64,000 nt of DNA from Pisaster brevispinus (GCA_023634235.1 JAMKCF010000011.1:18400027-18464026), one strand, 5' to 3'; positions 35,701-47,927 are shown, counted from the stretch's first letter. Numbers and translations are program-made. The notes: a model not told the origin generated them from the letters alone.

Positions 35701-37180
35701 AAATCACTAGAAGTTCTATCAAACTATGTGCGTAAATTTTTACTAAGCTTACCCAAATTGTTCTCTGACGTGCATATAGTTGAATTGAATTTTTTCCCTC
35801 CACTATAATTATAATTAAACAAAATTAAAAAGAGCCATGCGTTTCTTAAACACTTTCAAACGGGCGCAAGTCTCGGGAAAGAGGCGATGTGGTTTATTTG
35901 TACACCATGTAACAAACAAACTCGTTCCCACGGGGATCGTACAATACACGGATCGAAGGTTACACGACAATAAGCATACATAGTTAAATATGTGTGAGAG
36001 GTAACTTGAACAGATCAACTCTAAAAAATATCGGCGAAAGAAAAGTCACAAATTCTGATGATTTTCATCCCCAAATAAATTCCGTTAAAGGTAATTATAA
36101 ATGGCAATTACAGTGACGAAGCCGGCCTCTTATGCTGTTGCCTTTATTATTTTTATTATTATAACTTTTTGTTCTTGTGCATTTTTGTTCTTAGCTCATA
36201 GTTGTTTTTCTTTGGCCTTTCTTATTTTGTATTATTTATTATTATTTTTATTTATTTACTTGCAGTTTGGCAGATGAAAAAATGAATAACTCATAATCAG
36301 ATTTATAATATTTTTTAAATTTTCACTAGTATAGCTCGACCTTTGCATAAAAAAAAATCGGGCCATAGGTCTATTAGTTCCCCCCCAAAACAGCACCTAT
36401 ATATCAATCGGTACAACACCAAGGTCTGTGAGCTTTAAAAAAAAAACGTTCCTTAACAAACGTTCCTTCAACGTTCCAACTAACATGGACACTCTAAACG
36501 TGTACTGAAAAATATACCCGCTTTTTCCACAAACTCCTATAATCTAAATATCAGTAGGATATTATATTTTATGGCATTGTCTATAAATCACCTATAGGTC
36601 TGAAACACCAAGGATAACAGCTTCTCAGTGCTACATTGAAAACTGTCTAGTGTGAAGACAGTAAAGAAACAATTAGTCTTACTGGATAATTTAACAAAAC
36701 TGGAACATCTCCTAAAATAATTTCCAACGTCACGCTTATTAAACCATGTTGCACTTTTTATTATTATTAAGTAATCGATACTCCACTTTGCGATACATCA
36801 TTTACTTAACTATAATGAGGTATTTGTATTAACAAAAGTCTTTCATGCTTAAAGAGATATCACTTTTGATCGATTAAAACAATGTTACAATTTTAAGGAT
36901 ACCCACCTCAGACAATGTGGGTGCCTATTTACTTTGAAAATGTTGCAGCTTTTCAAAGAAATGATAATCAGCCTTTCCCATGAATTAGGCAAATTAGTCA
37001 CGGACATGAACAGTATACAATTGCTTTATGCAACAGAAAACCCCAGGCGAAGTCGAGGGTGCCATTTGCCCCCGAGGATATGCAAAACCCAAGGGCCCCC
37101 ACCACAGCGTGCACCAATATTGTTTGTTGTACCATGCGTAATAGAATTCTCTTCTTTGGAGGCGATCTGGGCCCAATTTC
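32701..37180. other. gene-free, low-level dispersed repeats
   Basis: No gene supported. 33900-34120 and 34580-34730 share a loose unit ('ttgacct...tctccc..tcaaac..gagttgaac..ttcaaaaatacatat'), also seen at 38530-38690. The open frames (33797-34129, 34896-35144) are AT-driven. Confidence 0.4.
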
Positions 37181-37410
37181 GTAGCTCTGCTTACCGCCGA
37201 ATTATGCGCTTACGATCACCATTCTTCGCTTACCCTGTAAGCGCCGAATTTATGTGCTAGCCGTGTAAGCGAAGAATGCCTAGTAAGGTAGAGTACGCAC
37301 AGTCACAAGTAAAAATTATCTGCTGACCTGTGAAATACGCTGGACGCAAGCGCGGAAGAGCCGATTCTTTGCTTACGGTAAGCAGAACCATGACATTGGG
37401 TCCTGTTGTT
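37165..37410. repeat. GCTTAC-rich dispersed repeat
   Basis: 'gggcccaatttcgtagctctgcttac' introduces several inverted GCTTAC/GTAAGC words (CGCTTACGAT, CCTGTAAGCGC, GTGTAAGCGAAG, GCTTACGGTAAGCAG). It is a known type of short repeat in deuterostome invertebrates as far as I recall. The GTAAGC words mimic splice donors, but no exon is attached. Confidence 0.5.
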
Positions 37411-39717
37411 ATCTTCCAACATAAAACATTACGACGAAATTGGCACAGATAAAAAAAGCAGACTAACACAAATATTCTTCACTGCAACCTACGACACATC
37501 GCACAAGGAACCTTGTACCACTGAGTAACGAACACCTCGAACCCGGGGCTATTTCGAATATTTTACAAGGCGTTGGAAATGACCAACGGTGGCGCTTGAT
37601 CAAGAAAATGTATCCCGAGGGGCACATCACTCATGTTCCTTTGAGCAAAGTCCGTGCATCTTTATATCACACCACTTGATTGGTTCTTGACCAATACAAA
37701 TTCCCAATCTATCACCGTGTTATAACAAACACTATTGTTTGCAAACGCCATAGATTTGTGCACTAGGCACTTTGCAAACGCACAAACGAGTATGTGCGTC
37801 ACGCCACCATCAGCCCCATGCAAAAATGCACGATGTTCCCTCATTTTGCCAGCCAATAAGATCGTGTTTAACGGAGCAATTTTAAAGCAAACAAATTGGT
37901 CGCCTCAAAGTTGCCTAAAACAAATTGCCCCATGTAATACAAGGCATCTAGTATGCACGTGGGATGTGTTATTTACACATAGGAAAGGTCTATTGTTGAC
38001 GTATTCTAGAGAATGAATTCTGACTCAAGATTTGAGGTCTCTAAAACAAGACCCTTGACTGGTTGGTTATAATTTGGAAAGGTCTATTGTTACATGATAA
38101 AAAAATGTCACACCTTCCCTTAAGATCTGGAATTAAGCCAATTATCGAAGGGGAGTTTTTATTAGAACAGGTATCTAAAACCCATGAATATTGGTCATCT
38201 GTTGATTTAAGGAATTACATACACAACAGGTTAATGGGAATTAGGTTGAGCTTATGAAGATGCAACATGGCGACAAAACGGGTTATCTGGGATTAAACTA
38301 AAGAAGAAGCCTAAATAAGATGTATCATCAGGATGTTGTTTCCTCGCAAATCTCATGATAGAACAAGTGGCCTGCTCTTTGGCTTTACATTTTCGAAGTA
38401 TAACAGTGTTTTGATTCAAGAAGGCCTCATATAAGTTTGGGGTTTTTTTTCACGATAAAATTCAAAACAGTGATTCTTTGGTTTTTGTTATGATTATAAT
38501 TAACAGACCGTAACTATTTCTAATGTTTCAAAAATTCATATCTGGAGAACTGTAATAGCTACAGACAACATGTATGAATGATGTGAAAGCTCTTGGGATA
38601 CTCCTTAGATCTTACAGAGCGCGTGAACCCATTTGACCTCAAAGGTAGAGTTTAACAAGATCTAGACCTATAAATACAGAACATCAAATGTGATCGAGCT
38701 GAAACCTTGCATGCATCAAGCTGGGATGTGTTACACATAGGTCATGTCACGATGACGACATCAAGTGTTCCATGACGTCACCTTAAATGTACGTTTTGTA
38801 AAGGCACTAAATCTACACAAATTGCATAGTTTAATCACAGGACACACTACGACCGCCGATCGATATACAAACAGCGCTGCAGTTCATGGACCGTCTGCAA
38901 GAATTTTGTTTTTTTTCCGGGATACATCCCCCACTCCACGCCAGGAAAAAAAACGTCACACTACGCAGCTAATTTACATGTCTACCCGCACAACGATAAA
39001 GGGTCTCTGGCCATATATTGAGATTTTCTGACGTCATCGGGGTGTTTCAAGGAGTTGCTATACGGCACAATATGTCTATAATTATACTCTACAGGATGAC
39101 ATGCACAACATCCTTAAGTGGTCGACCGACTGACTGATGTTGTTTTATTTGGTCAAGTGCTGTGGCAGGTCAAATCCACGCTGGAATTACATTTCCTCTG
39201 AATGACCATCTTGTTGAATCGTCCTCAAGGGAGGAAGAGTTATCGGTGTTGTTATATACGTATCACTCAGTCATTGGACAGTGGGTTGTGGTAGCTGTTA
39301 TGGCAACAAAGCGAACCAGGTTCATGGAATGCTCAGGGAGACCGTTCAGTCTTCAATAAAGCACGTCCCTTATAGTTCGAGCACAGCTGATGTATTGTTC
39401 TCCAGCCTGGCGTCCTATTTTGCAAAAGGATGTAGACTTCTTGGAGAGTGTTCCACGAAAGTTCTTATTTGTTAAGTTGTAAAACAAACTACCAGTAAAC
39501 GAAACAAGATCACGTCTCGACAGCTGTAAACATTCTTTCTCTAAACGCGTGTGTGCAACAAACTACCAGTAGAGACAGCACAATGTATTTACGGGCCATG
39601 TCGAGGTCTTTCTTCAGAACGTGAACGGGCGAGCGGATAGCCGGGCTTCCTGTTCCTTAGCACCCGTCCGATTTCCCTGTAAGTGCCGGTATAAAGAATC
39701 CAGGCAAATCCGGGTAA
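37411..39717. other. gene-free stretch
   Basis: No exon supported. The open frames at 37735-38016 and 39162-39475 have no domain features. 38753 holds an ATGACGACATC word. Confidence 0.4.
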
Positions 39718-39912
39718 GTCCACACTCTAAAAACTTCCGGGTCCAAATTAAGCTGGATTCCGGGTCCCGGGGAAGTGACCCATTTCTGTGTCAGTTTGAC
39801 CCGGAATATGTGTCAAATGACACAGAAAGGGATCAAACTGACGCAGAAATCAGGTCCCAGAAATGGGTCAGGCCAAGGACTCTTAATCCGGGTCAATTCG
39901 GGTGTTAGAGCG
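39718..39912. mobile_element. GACCC-rich MITE copy, both ends present
   Basis: Left end ACACTCTAAAAACTTCCGGG, right end AATTCGGGTGTTAGAG. The centre has an inverted pair of TTTGACCCGGAATATGTGTC and TGACACAGAAAGGGATCAAA, so the middle can also fold. Confidence 0.75.
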
Positions 39913-40872
39913 CCGCCATGCACCATCACACGGAAAGAGTTTTAATACTTCAAATATTTGGTAAGCATTATTTTGTTGTGCTTAGCTACTTTGTGTGCTT
40001 AACAGCTCTATGAAGTTTGGCCCAGGTATGGGTAGCCATGTTTGAATTATAAGACCCATTTTTGTAGAATTTTGAAAGGGGTTTTTAAGGTGATGTGGTG
40101 CAATCTACAAGCAACCATACCGAAAACAATGGGGCAAGCCCTTTGTCTTTATAGGGGTAAGTGTACAGGATTTTTGTTTACCTGCATTAAACAACTGTAA
40201 GGCAAAGGTTTTTTTTGTGGTCAAATGTCTTGCTAAAAGACATAAGTGCCACAACCGGGACAGGAACCAACACCAGAAGTCCACGTAAACTAAACCGCTT
40301 CGCCACAACACTCCATTTACAAACCAAAATCAGGACAATTAACTTACTTCAAAATGTTTTCAAAAATATGATTTTTAGTTATTTCTGATAATGGAGCCAT
40401 AGCTCATAAGTTAACATAATCACTGCAGCTCGCAAGCCTGAGGAAACCTGTAAAAAAGGGTGCTTGCTATGTGAGCCAGAAGCACTAAAGATAAAGAAAC
40501 ACTAAAATTACAACAATTTCTGCCAACATACGTTCTTGGTGTTATCACCCTATGATGTTCGTTGTGATACTTTTTGGGGTACCTATATGTGAAAACACCC
40601 TGGTGTCAAATTTAACACCCGAGCTTTTGCAGCGTAGCATAATATAATCTGGCACATGCCTGCATTCAAAGACGAATCAGGCTGTATTCAAAATGGCGGC
40701 TGACAGCTACGGCAACGACTATTTGGTGTCGCCAAGGACATCCTTTACTTCAACGCATGACGACATGGCAATCTAACTGTAGCCGTAGCTGTAGCTGCCA
40801 GTTTGGACTCGGCCATACTTTTACAGACAGTGGCTACAGAAATCGTGTGTTCTTAAAAACCTCTCATGATGG
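39913..40872. other. upstream region of the GPCR gene
   Basis: No earlier coding exon is convincing. It contains a SINE (40137-40316) and, at about 40690-40820, a short repeat with AAAATGGCGGC and 'gtagccgtagctgtagctg'. A 5-codon upstream ORF (ATGATGGATGACTACTGA, 40866-40883) overlaps the predicted GPCR start. Confidence 0.45.
40137..40316 (-). mobile_element. tRNA-Leu-like SINE, diverged
   Basis: Shares 'gtcttgctaaaagacataagtgccacaac' with the 23.3-kb copy; the head region is decayed. Confidence 0.55.
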
Positions 40873-41292
40873 ATGACTACTGACCACATTTTACTCCTTG
40901 GTATGTCCTTATTTATAGAGGATACAAGTGCCGCGTTGATGACAACCATGTTTCAACCGTTCATGAATGGCTCAGCTGGTAACAGTACAGGGAACGGTAC
41001 CGATGAAGAAGAAGATCTAGACGGATGGGCTGAACCCGAATTCGGCCCTATACAAATCATCGCAGTCGCCATGTTTGTTGTCGTTGCCGCTGGCGTTGTG
41101 GGGAACGGTGCCGTCATATACATAGTGATCCGCCACAAGGACATGCACACCACGACAAACTACTCCTTTGCTAACTTGGCAGTGACAGACTTTTTGTTTC
41201 TGTTAGTTCACGCCCTGACCACGTCTCTTGATAACATTGGCTTTAAACTATCATTGGCACTCAACTGCTGGCCTACCGTCTATTTGCGATAT
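40873..41292 (+). CDS. GPCR exon 1 (N-terminus to start of TM3)
   Basis: 140 codons ending ...CWPTVYLRY before a GTAAGT donor, phase 0. The open frame continues about 70 codons into the intron without GPCR character, supporting the donor. Start context is weak (T at -3). Confidence 0.83.
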
Positions 41293-44200
41293 GTAAGTGA
41301 CAACACACCAAAGCATCCCAAATTACGGGATGTGCTTTTGAAGCCCTTCTTCAGGATGCTAAAAATAGAAGCTCAATGTGGTGACGTCATGCACGTACCT
41401 GGGTCTCAGACAACGTACGAAATTTCATTGACGTCTCAAATGTTAATAATGGTAATGTTTCCTCGCGTGTACTGTGCTAATCTGGCCCGGCGTGCCGATC
41501 GCGTGAGGGGTTGAAAGTCTGTCTGACATCCAGGTATTTTGTGCAAAAGTGACGTTATTAGTGCTAAGTGAGAACACTCAAATTATCTCAACTGGGGTTC
41601 ATTGTGATTTTACCCTGTTAGGAAACCTATCCTAGTTGGGGGTATCAATTTGTCTACAATCAGCCGATAACGGCACACCCAAGCGTCCAAATTAGGGATA
41701 TCTTTTACCCAGGGTGGAACCCTTCTTTAAACTCACGCACTTTAACATGGCCATTATTCAAATACACACGAGAATTTATCAATCTCCGTTTACTGTACAT
41801 TGACAAGGTCGGTGCTTGTTGCACTAATTACTGGGAGACTCAAAATTACAAAACTGTTGAACGATTTTGGAAAAAAAAAAATATTAAATAACAAATTGAA
41901 AGTAAAGATTGTGTAGTTTTGTCGTATCCTGATTCATTACGCCTTTGCAAAGGAGGAAACTGCGCAACCGACTTCCAAAAAAATCAAAACGAAGTATTAG
42001 ATTAGTTACTTTATCCTGTAATCCATAAACATTTTTATAATAGACCCTACATAAATTCAGTTTCTTGAATGGGGATCTGCACTTAGTACAACAAAGCGAC
42101 CTGTCCAAGGACAAACATTTATAAATTTGTCGAGTCAATCAACGCTGGGCAAACTCTTTGTCTCAGTTTCCATGGGAATAGACTGTGCAAGTCTCGCGCA
42201 TATTCGAACATCTTTTGGGGGCCACTTCCGCTTAAACGCTCGATGGAGGGAACAATATCGCGCAATTGAAAGGTTCCCAATGTTTCAATACGCGCGAGAC
42301 TTGCACACTCTTTACCTAAACACTCTGGTCTATCGTAAGTTGATCCTTCGCCGTTATATTAAATGGATGCAATTGTGTGTTTTTGCCATTTCTTTTCAGC
42401 AACAAAGTTTTAACTACCACGGGAATATTTTCTTTTTTATTTTTCGTCAAATTCCTAATTTTTTCTGTAGGGATTTCAGCTCTTGACGCAAGCCATTAAT
42501 AGCTGCACATCTTTAAGAATGACGTCATGACAAACCCTTAATAGCGCGCCAAAGACTGTTAAAATAACTCCGTAAATTACCAATTCGAATGAATCCATGA
42601 TAATAAAACCGCTGTTCTTTTATCTATTTCGGGATAATTTGGGGAACTTCTCTTTTACTTGTTTTATTCTTATCGTCTGTTTTACAACATATTGCAAGAC
42701 TTGACAAGGAATTTTTCTCCGGGTTAACCCTACTTTTACGATACAATTCGGACTTTGCCAGATTCCGAGCCTATAAAGTCAACTAAGGTGGCTACAAAGG
42801 GCCATCGCAGACTTACAATTTTTGACAATTTGTATGACAACTTCAAACAAAAATTTGTGACTTGGGTATGAGAAGAGAAATGTAACACAGGAATGTTCCA
42901 AGCTGATATACCCCCTGTTAAGTCCCCATAGAAACTACAACCAAGTTGCCATTTCTGGGTCAGTGTAACAAGGATTCTGTGTAAAAAAAACTACCCATAC
43001 ACGTGTTTAAATTCCTTTTTTTTTTTTTAATCACTTTCCGGGTTAGTCTGATACAGAAGTGGGTCAAGTTCCCTGGGACCCGAATTCTGGGTCAATTGGA
43101 GACTTGTAGGGACTCTATGTGGCAATAAACTTACCTGGTAAATCCATTCTTCTTGGCACTGTGAGCACGCTCAATGGAAATGTACCTGGTAAGTCTGCTG
43201 CCACCTAGAGTTCAAAGGTATCCAAATCTGACTCGGGAGTTTTTCGAGTGTACTCCAAATATGAGTATAATTTTGTGCCATTATTTAACTTATAGGTGGT
43301 AGGTGAGGTCACGTGTTTGACGTTGGCTATGATGTCATATGACAGATATAGAATGGTTGCCCATCCACTGGACAGCATAAGCCATACCAAACGACGTAAG
43401 ATCGGTATCCTCATTTGTATCCTGTTCATATGGATTAGTAAGTATAATCATCCAATGCGTTGGTATTATTGTAATAAACTAAAGTTACACTTTTCATGTT
43501 ATTAAAATTGTTGCTGTTCAGCGAATACGTTTTTGAACCAGGACTCTGATAGCACTCCGACCATACATGGACGCAAATGTCAGTTGGCTCCGCGTGGCCT
43601 CTAATTTAATGTAGACGAGACCTAAAATGAAGCCCTAACCCAAACGTTACACCTACACTGTATATAAATGTAGGCTTGGCAATCTGTTGGGCTATACTTT
43701 GGCCTGGATTACTATTAGGTTCAGGATTAGGTTCACAAGGTTCGGCAAATTGGACTCGACACAACACAAATAAAATGTTCGCTTTGTATCGATTCCCATG
43801 AACTTATCAACCCTTTCAAAACACACATCTCTGTGTTGCATGTGGACATTCCTTTGTTTTTTGCACTAAGAAAAACAATATTCTCCAACACTACAAACAA
43901 AGGGTATGCATTACGTATGTGGACCTGAGAATAAAAGAGGTCCACACCAGGCATGGTCTTGAAATATTAATGTGGACTTACACACGTCCACACAGTGTTT
44001 TAACGCTACATACGAAGTGTGGACATGAGAACAAAGGAGGTCCACATAATGTAGGGGCTTAAAACACTGTGTGGACCTACACACGTCCACATAGGTTTGT
44101 TTGGGGGTAGGGGCTTAAAACACTATGTGGACCTACACACGTCCACATATGTTTGTTTGGGGGTTTTTTTTATTTTTTTTATTTTACAGTGTTGAAGAAT

Positions 44201-45103
44201 AGGATATTCCTTAATTATGTGTACAGGACAAGGGAATGTCCACAGAGTGTATGCAACACAGAGCTGTATGGGTGGACGTGTGTCAGTCCACATTATAGTG
44301 TTTCAAGTCCCTACATTGTGTGAACCTCTTTTGTTCTCAGGTTTAACACTTCATAGTTGTAGCGCTTAAACACCAAAACATGATTTACCCGAAACAGTAA
44401 CCAAAAGGATATTTAATTTCTTTGTTGTTGTTGTTGTAACATTCAGCATTTTTCTTTCCATTGTTTTCACTCAGTTTCGTTGGCTTTATTTTCACCCATC
44501 TACATCTACACCGTTAACTATTACGGGGTTTACTGCACCCTCATATTTCCTTGGATTCACGGCCAAAAAGTCTTTCACACCTTGGCTGCCATCGTGATGT
44601 ACGTCATTCCCCTCTCCTTTATCGTTATCTGCTACGTGCTGATTTTTCTCAAAATCAGAAAGCCCAATCCTGGGGAGGTAGGAAATAATAAAGGTCAAAG
44701 GTCACGCCGCATGCGCAAGACTCTCCGCTTGATTCTCATCGTGGTGGTTGTGTTTGCAGTGTCGTGGTTTTTGGAGCATTTCTTCATCGTCTGGCTTGTA
44801 TGGGACCCCTCGTTCCTAGGCAACTCGACCCTTTTTACCACCGCAACGTCTATCACCAAGGTCCTTCTATATTTGAATAGTGCCGTTAACCCGTTCATGT
44901 ACCCCTTTGCTGGGACTGGTTTTACCAAGCACCTCGGGTGTGGTAAACGGAGGGGCCTTGGTCAAAACAGCACCATGGCGAGTAGTAGATTCAGTAATGG
45001 ATCCACGATGAAGTTATCTGTCTTGCAATCTACCGTCAGCAAATCAGCACAGAGTTTAGATAACATTAGTGTCAGTGTCCAAACATCAGTTTCTCAAAAC
45101 TGA
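40873..45103 (+). CDS. class A neuropeptide-type GPCR, 3 exons, 396 aa
   Basis: The join is 40873-41292, 43296-43437, 44475-45103 (1191 nt, GT..AG, phases 0 and 1). The extracellular N-terminus has three glycosylation sequons (NGS, NST, NGT). TM1 carries GNGAVIY, TM2 NLAVTDF, TM3 starts after Cys in NCWPTVYLRY and ends SYDRYRMVAHP (DRY). TM4 is LICILFIWIISLALF. ECL2 has the partner Cys in YGVYC. TM5 has the conserved Pro in YVIPLSF. TM6 reads VVVVFAVSWFLEH and TM7 NSAVNPFMYPF (NPxxY). HLGC could be a palmitoylated helix-8 Cys. The TM6 'VVVVFxxSW' block and overall layout fit galanin/allatostatin-A/kisspeptin receptors, which couple peptide binding to G proteins at the plasma membrane; ligand unknown. 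Odd point: the TM6 proline is Leu. The start could instead be Met at 40939 or 40948. Confidence 0.87.
42184..42308. repeat. short inverted-repeat element in GPCR intron 1
   Basis: Left arm TGTGCAAGTCTCGCGCATAT (42184-42203, extending to about 42210). The right arm, ending GCGCGAGACTTGCACA at 42308, is its complement over about 25 bp with few mismatches. About 70 bp lie between; no ORF. Confidence 0.75.
42905..43255. mobile_element. GACCC-rich MITE pieces in GPCR intron 1
   Basis: A body at 42905-43118 (TTTCTGGGTCAGTGTAACAA, GACCCGAATTCTGGGTCAAT) is separated by about 90 bp from a right-end-like piece at 43205-43255 (CTGACTCGGGAGTTTTTCGA, then GTGTAC). It may be one element with an insertion or two copies. 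The piece ends 40 bp before exon 2. Confidence 0.55.
43296..43437 (+). CDS. GPCR exon 2 (TM3 with DRY, part of TM4)
   Basis: Follows acceptor TTATAG and reads VVGEVTCLTLAMMSYDRYRM, then KRRKIGILICILFIWI, ending one base into a codon before GTAAGT. It rejoins exon 3 as W-I-I-S-L. Confidence 0.85.
43820..44340. repeat. TGTGGAC inverted-repeat cluster in GPCR intron 2
   Basis: Many alternating GTGGAC/GTCCAC words (ACACACGTCCACA repeatedly) form a large imperfect fold-back: 'ctgtgttgcatgtggacattcc' near 43830 pairs with 'ggaatgtccacagagtgtatgcaacacag' near 44232. Inside it is a direct 56-bp tandem duplication (44051-44106, 44107-44162) built on GTAGGGGCTTAAAACACT. Confidence 0.75.
44475..45103 (+). 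CDS. GPCR exon 3 (TM4 end to C-terminus)
   Basis: Follows CACTCAG. Encodes the end of TM4, ECL2, TM5, ICL3 rich in Lys/Arg (RSRRMRKTLR), TM6, TM7 and a Ser/Thr-rich tail (SSRFSNGSTMKLSVLQSTVS) suited to phosphorylation. Stop TGA at 45101. Confidence 0.87.
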
Positions 45104-47130
45104 GGACAGGCGGAACTAGTGTTCTATTGTGACAAGTTCGCTATAATCTAAACAATGTCAAAATATTTACATAACTCAGAATAGCTTTGGTCGCAACGGC
45201 CCTGAAGTGAGTTAAAACCCTTGTAAATACTGCAATCACCTGGGGTCAATCAATAAACTCACGTGCACAAGTGTATACCCGCCAACTCTCAGTAATTATA
45301 ATGATCATCTTGAAAAAAATTCATTAAAGATCAACTTCAACGAAGTTAACATTATTGGAGTTTTTGTTGTAGAAAGGTAAACGAATGCGAAAGGATTACA
45401 TTTAAATGAGTGGAACTCAATAGAATTTGGTCATAATGAAGCGTTATGATCAGTGTTACGCGTCCCCCAAAAAGTCCCCAAATAGCAACAATTTATTTTG
45501 AGCTTTTGCAGTCATTTATTTTGAGCTCTGGCAATAATTTATTCGAAGTGCGCAAAATAAATGATTCGAAATTATTGACCAAAATGATTTGAGCTTAAAA
45601 CAATTATTTCCCAGTATGCCCCTTTCGGTGCTCCGTAGTAACAATCCTGATCTATGTTAACATTATTTTCAGCGTTTATAAAATTACTTTTTTGGTGAAC
45701 CCGTCCTCATTATGAACCATTCAAGGACCATTTTGAAAATCCTTTCGAGAGTTGTTAAAATGAAAGACAAAAAACAACCTCTGGACTCTTTTTGCTGTTT
45801 TTCTTGAATCCACCGACAGCACACGAGGGCGCGGCCAACGACAATAAAAACACTAGTTCAAAAATTGAAACAAGGAGGTCAGTTTTTCCGATCAAAATTC
45901 AGCAAAATTGCAGCGCAAAAAAATCCAACTTACGACCAAATAATAACTAAACAAATAATAAACAAATATAAAGGGTCAAATTTGTTTTAGTGATTTCGCT
46001 CAAGTTGATCTTTAAACATTAAGTAAAGTTAAGCAAGGTAGTCTAGGGGTTAAAACTTCTGCTGCTAGAATACAGAAGGCCGTGGTTTGACATCCCTCCC
46101 AAGAACTTCACTGTGAATTTCAGCTGGGAAGCACTACCAATATAATGGAATCAAAGAGTTAATTATAAGGACATTGTCATTGGATGAAAATGTTATTTGC
46201 TTTTACCGGATATATTTCAAAATGCTACCGTAATGTAGCTAGTAACGTCCTTATTTTTACAAAATTAACAAAATTTACTAAACTAACAAAGACATTATAT
46301 ATGCATTATTTATAATAGGTTCCAGACACAATTAGGCCTTTGTAGTCATATACGTTTTGGCTATACCACTAGGGATGTTGTTTAAATTATGTTAGATTCA
46401 ACACAGTTATAGTCAAAGAGCAAAGAATACTAATATTTGCAAAATGAATGCATGTTGCACGTTGATCTCTAATAACGCGTGTGTGAGCGGGTTTGAGTTT
46501 TTCGTGATAAGACAGTCTTGGGGTATTTACTATCGATAGTGTACACATGGACTGACAGCGAGGTCACTAAACCTACATTTATTCCCCCGAGGGACTGTGA
46601 GTGACTAAAACAGGGACCTATCCCCGATGCCGAAGCCCGAGGAAAATAAGTGCCTCTTCTGGTCACTAACAGGCCCAAGGGGATAGACGTTCACTAGTGA
46701 CTGAATAATTATGCCAGTCCATAGGCCTATGTGTTTTTTATTTCCATAATATTAAGAAAAGAAAGTTTTCAGGTTTTTATAACTGAACTTTTTTTTTGTT
46801 TATTCAACAATTAACTCATGTGCACTCTCGATTTAAACGGTAAAGTTAAATGTGAAAAACATGGGGGTAACAAATTCATCTATATTAATCATAAGCAATA
46901 CAACGATCAAGGAACCTTTTTAGTTTCGCCAGATTTAGTTTTTATTGCTCACATCATATTACAGGGCGCTGTAGCCAGTCAAAAATGTTAAGTTAATTGC
47001 AAATTATGCGCGCGTGATGTCTTGAAGCGCATCCAGTTCACGGTGGCATAAATCTCATTCGCTAGTCTATATTATTTAACCCAACGTGACCGTGTTTCAG
47101 CTAACCAGAATGCAGAACTAGCAACAGGTG
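45104..47130. other. 3' flank of GPCR and intergenic
   Basis: No gene seen. 45490-45610 has AT-rich words (AATTTATTTTGAGC, GATTCGAAATTATT) related to 12455-12530. A tRNA-like SINE head lies at 46028-46165. Confidence 0.4.
46028..46165 (+). mobile_element. tRNA-derived SINE, third type
   Basis: GGTAGTCTAGGGGTTAAAAC (A-box-like) and GTGGTTTGACATCC (B-box-like) are about 45 nt apart, followed by a non-tRNA body. The cloverleaf is not intact. Confidence 0.5.
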
Positions 47131-47132
47131 TG

Positions 47133-47196
47133 TTATAACCATTGATCTCTATTATATTATTATATACCTCAATATAATAGAGATCAGTGGTTATAC
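47133..47196. repeat. palindromic element, copy 1
   Basis: 'ttataaccattgatctct' with a near-perfect complement 'agagatcagtggttata' around an AT-rich centre. The same arms occur at 54284-54319. Confidence 0.8.
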
Positions 47197-47329
47197 AAAT
47201 AATGACTGCTTCGAGTGCTATACGGTTGAAACTACGACTCCCGAGGTGATCCTCGTCGCGTTCTGTTTTCCCGAGGCGAAGACGATGAATTTAACGCTCC
47301 TGGGATCACTGGATCAATATTAGTTGTTT

Positions 47330-47927
47330 AACAACAAATTCTCAATAATGTGCCTTGACGTCTAGGCACTAAGAAGCTCATGTTGCTTTGGGATAGTACA
47401 TTGGTTGCTATGGTTAAAGTACCCTGCTGCTGCGTGTATAGCACGTTGCTATCGCACGTCCTTCTAGTTGAAACAAGACAAGACATATCATGTGACGCGC
47501 CCTAAACCAATCAAAAATCAGAATGTTTGAAAGGGCTGTTAAAATAACAATATTTTCTACGTGTATAAAGCGTCGCGCTCGCACGGTTTTCTAGTCAAAA
47601 TAAGACGTCATGTGATGCACTCTAAACCAATCAAAAGGCGGAAAGGGTCGTTATAATTCCCGATATTACCGGCCACTTGGGTTTTGGATTTGAGCTGCGT
47701 CAAGCGTTCCGAATCGTCTACGTGTAGCCAAGTGATTCACGGACCAATCATGCAAGAAATTTGATGAAACCCACGTGTGCCTCACACAGTATTTAAATCA
47801 TTATAAAGTTTTTTTTAAATAATAAAGAAAAGGACCAATATAAGTGTTTTAACAACCCAGTCTCAATATTGTGCCTTGACGTCTAGGGAATTATAACAAC
47901 CCTTTCCGCCTTTTGATTGGTTTAGAG
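47330..47927. repeat. composite of direct and inverted repeats
   Basis: Direct repeats at about 47330-47368 and 47846-47885 share GTGCCTTGACGTCTAGG. A 42-bp inverted pair at 47620-47661 and 47886-47927 has one mismatch (starting CTCTAAACCAATCAAAAGGC on one side). A weaker direct copy is at about 47502-47548. Confidence 0.8.

Noticed and set aside
39916..39961. ATGCACCATCACACGG start with GTAAGC donor, possible first exon of the GPCR
   Set aside because: It sits at the edge of a MITE, encodes only 15 residues and does not link in a needed way to the GPCR, which has its own in-frame start.
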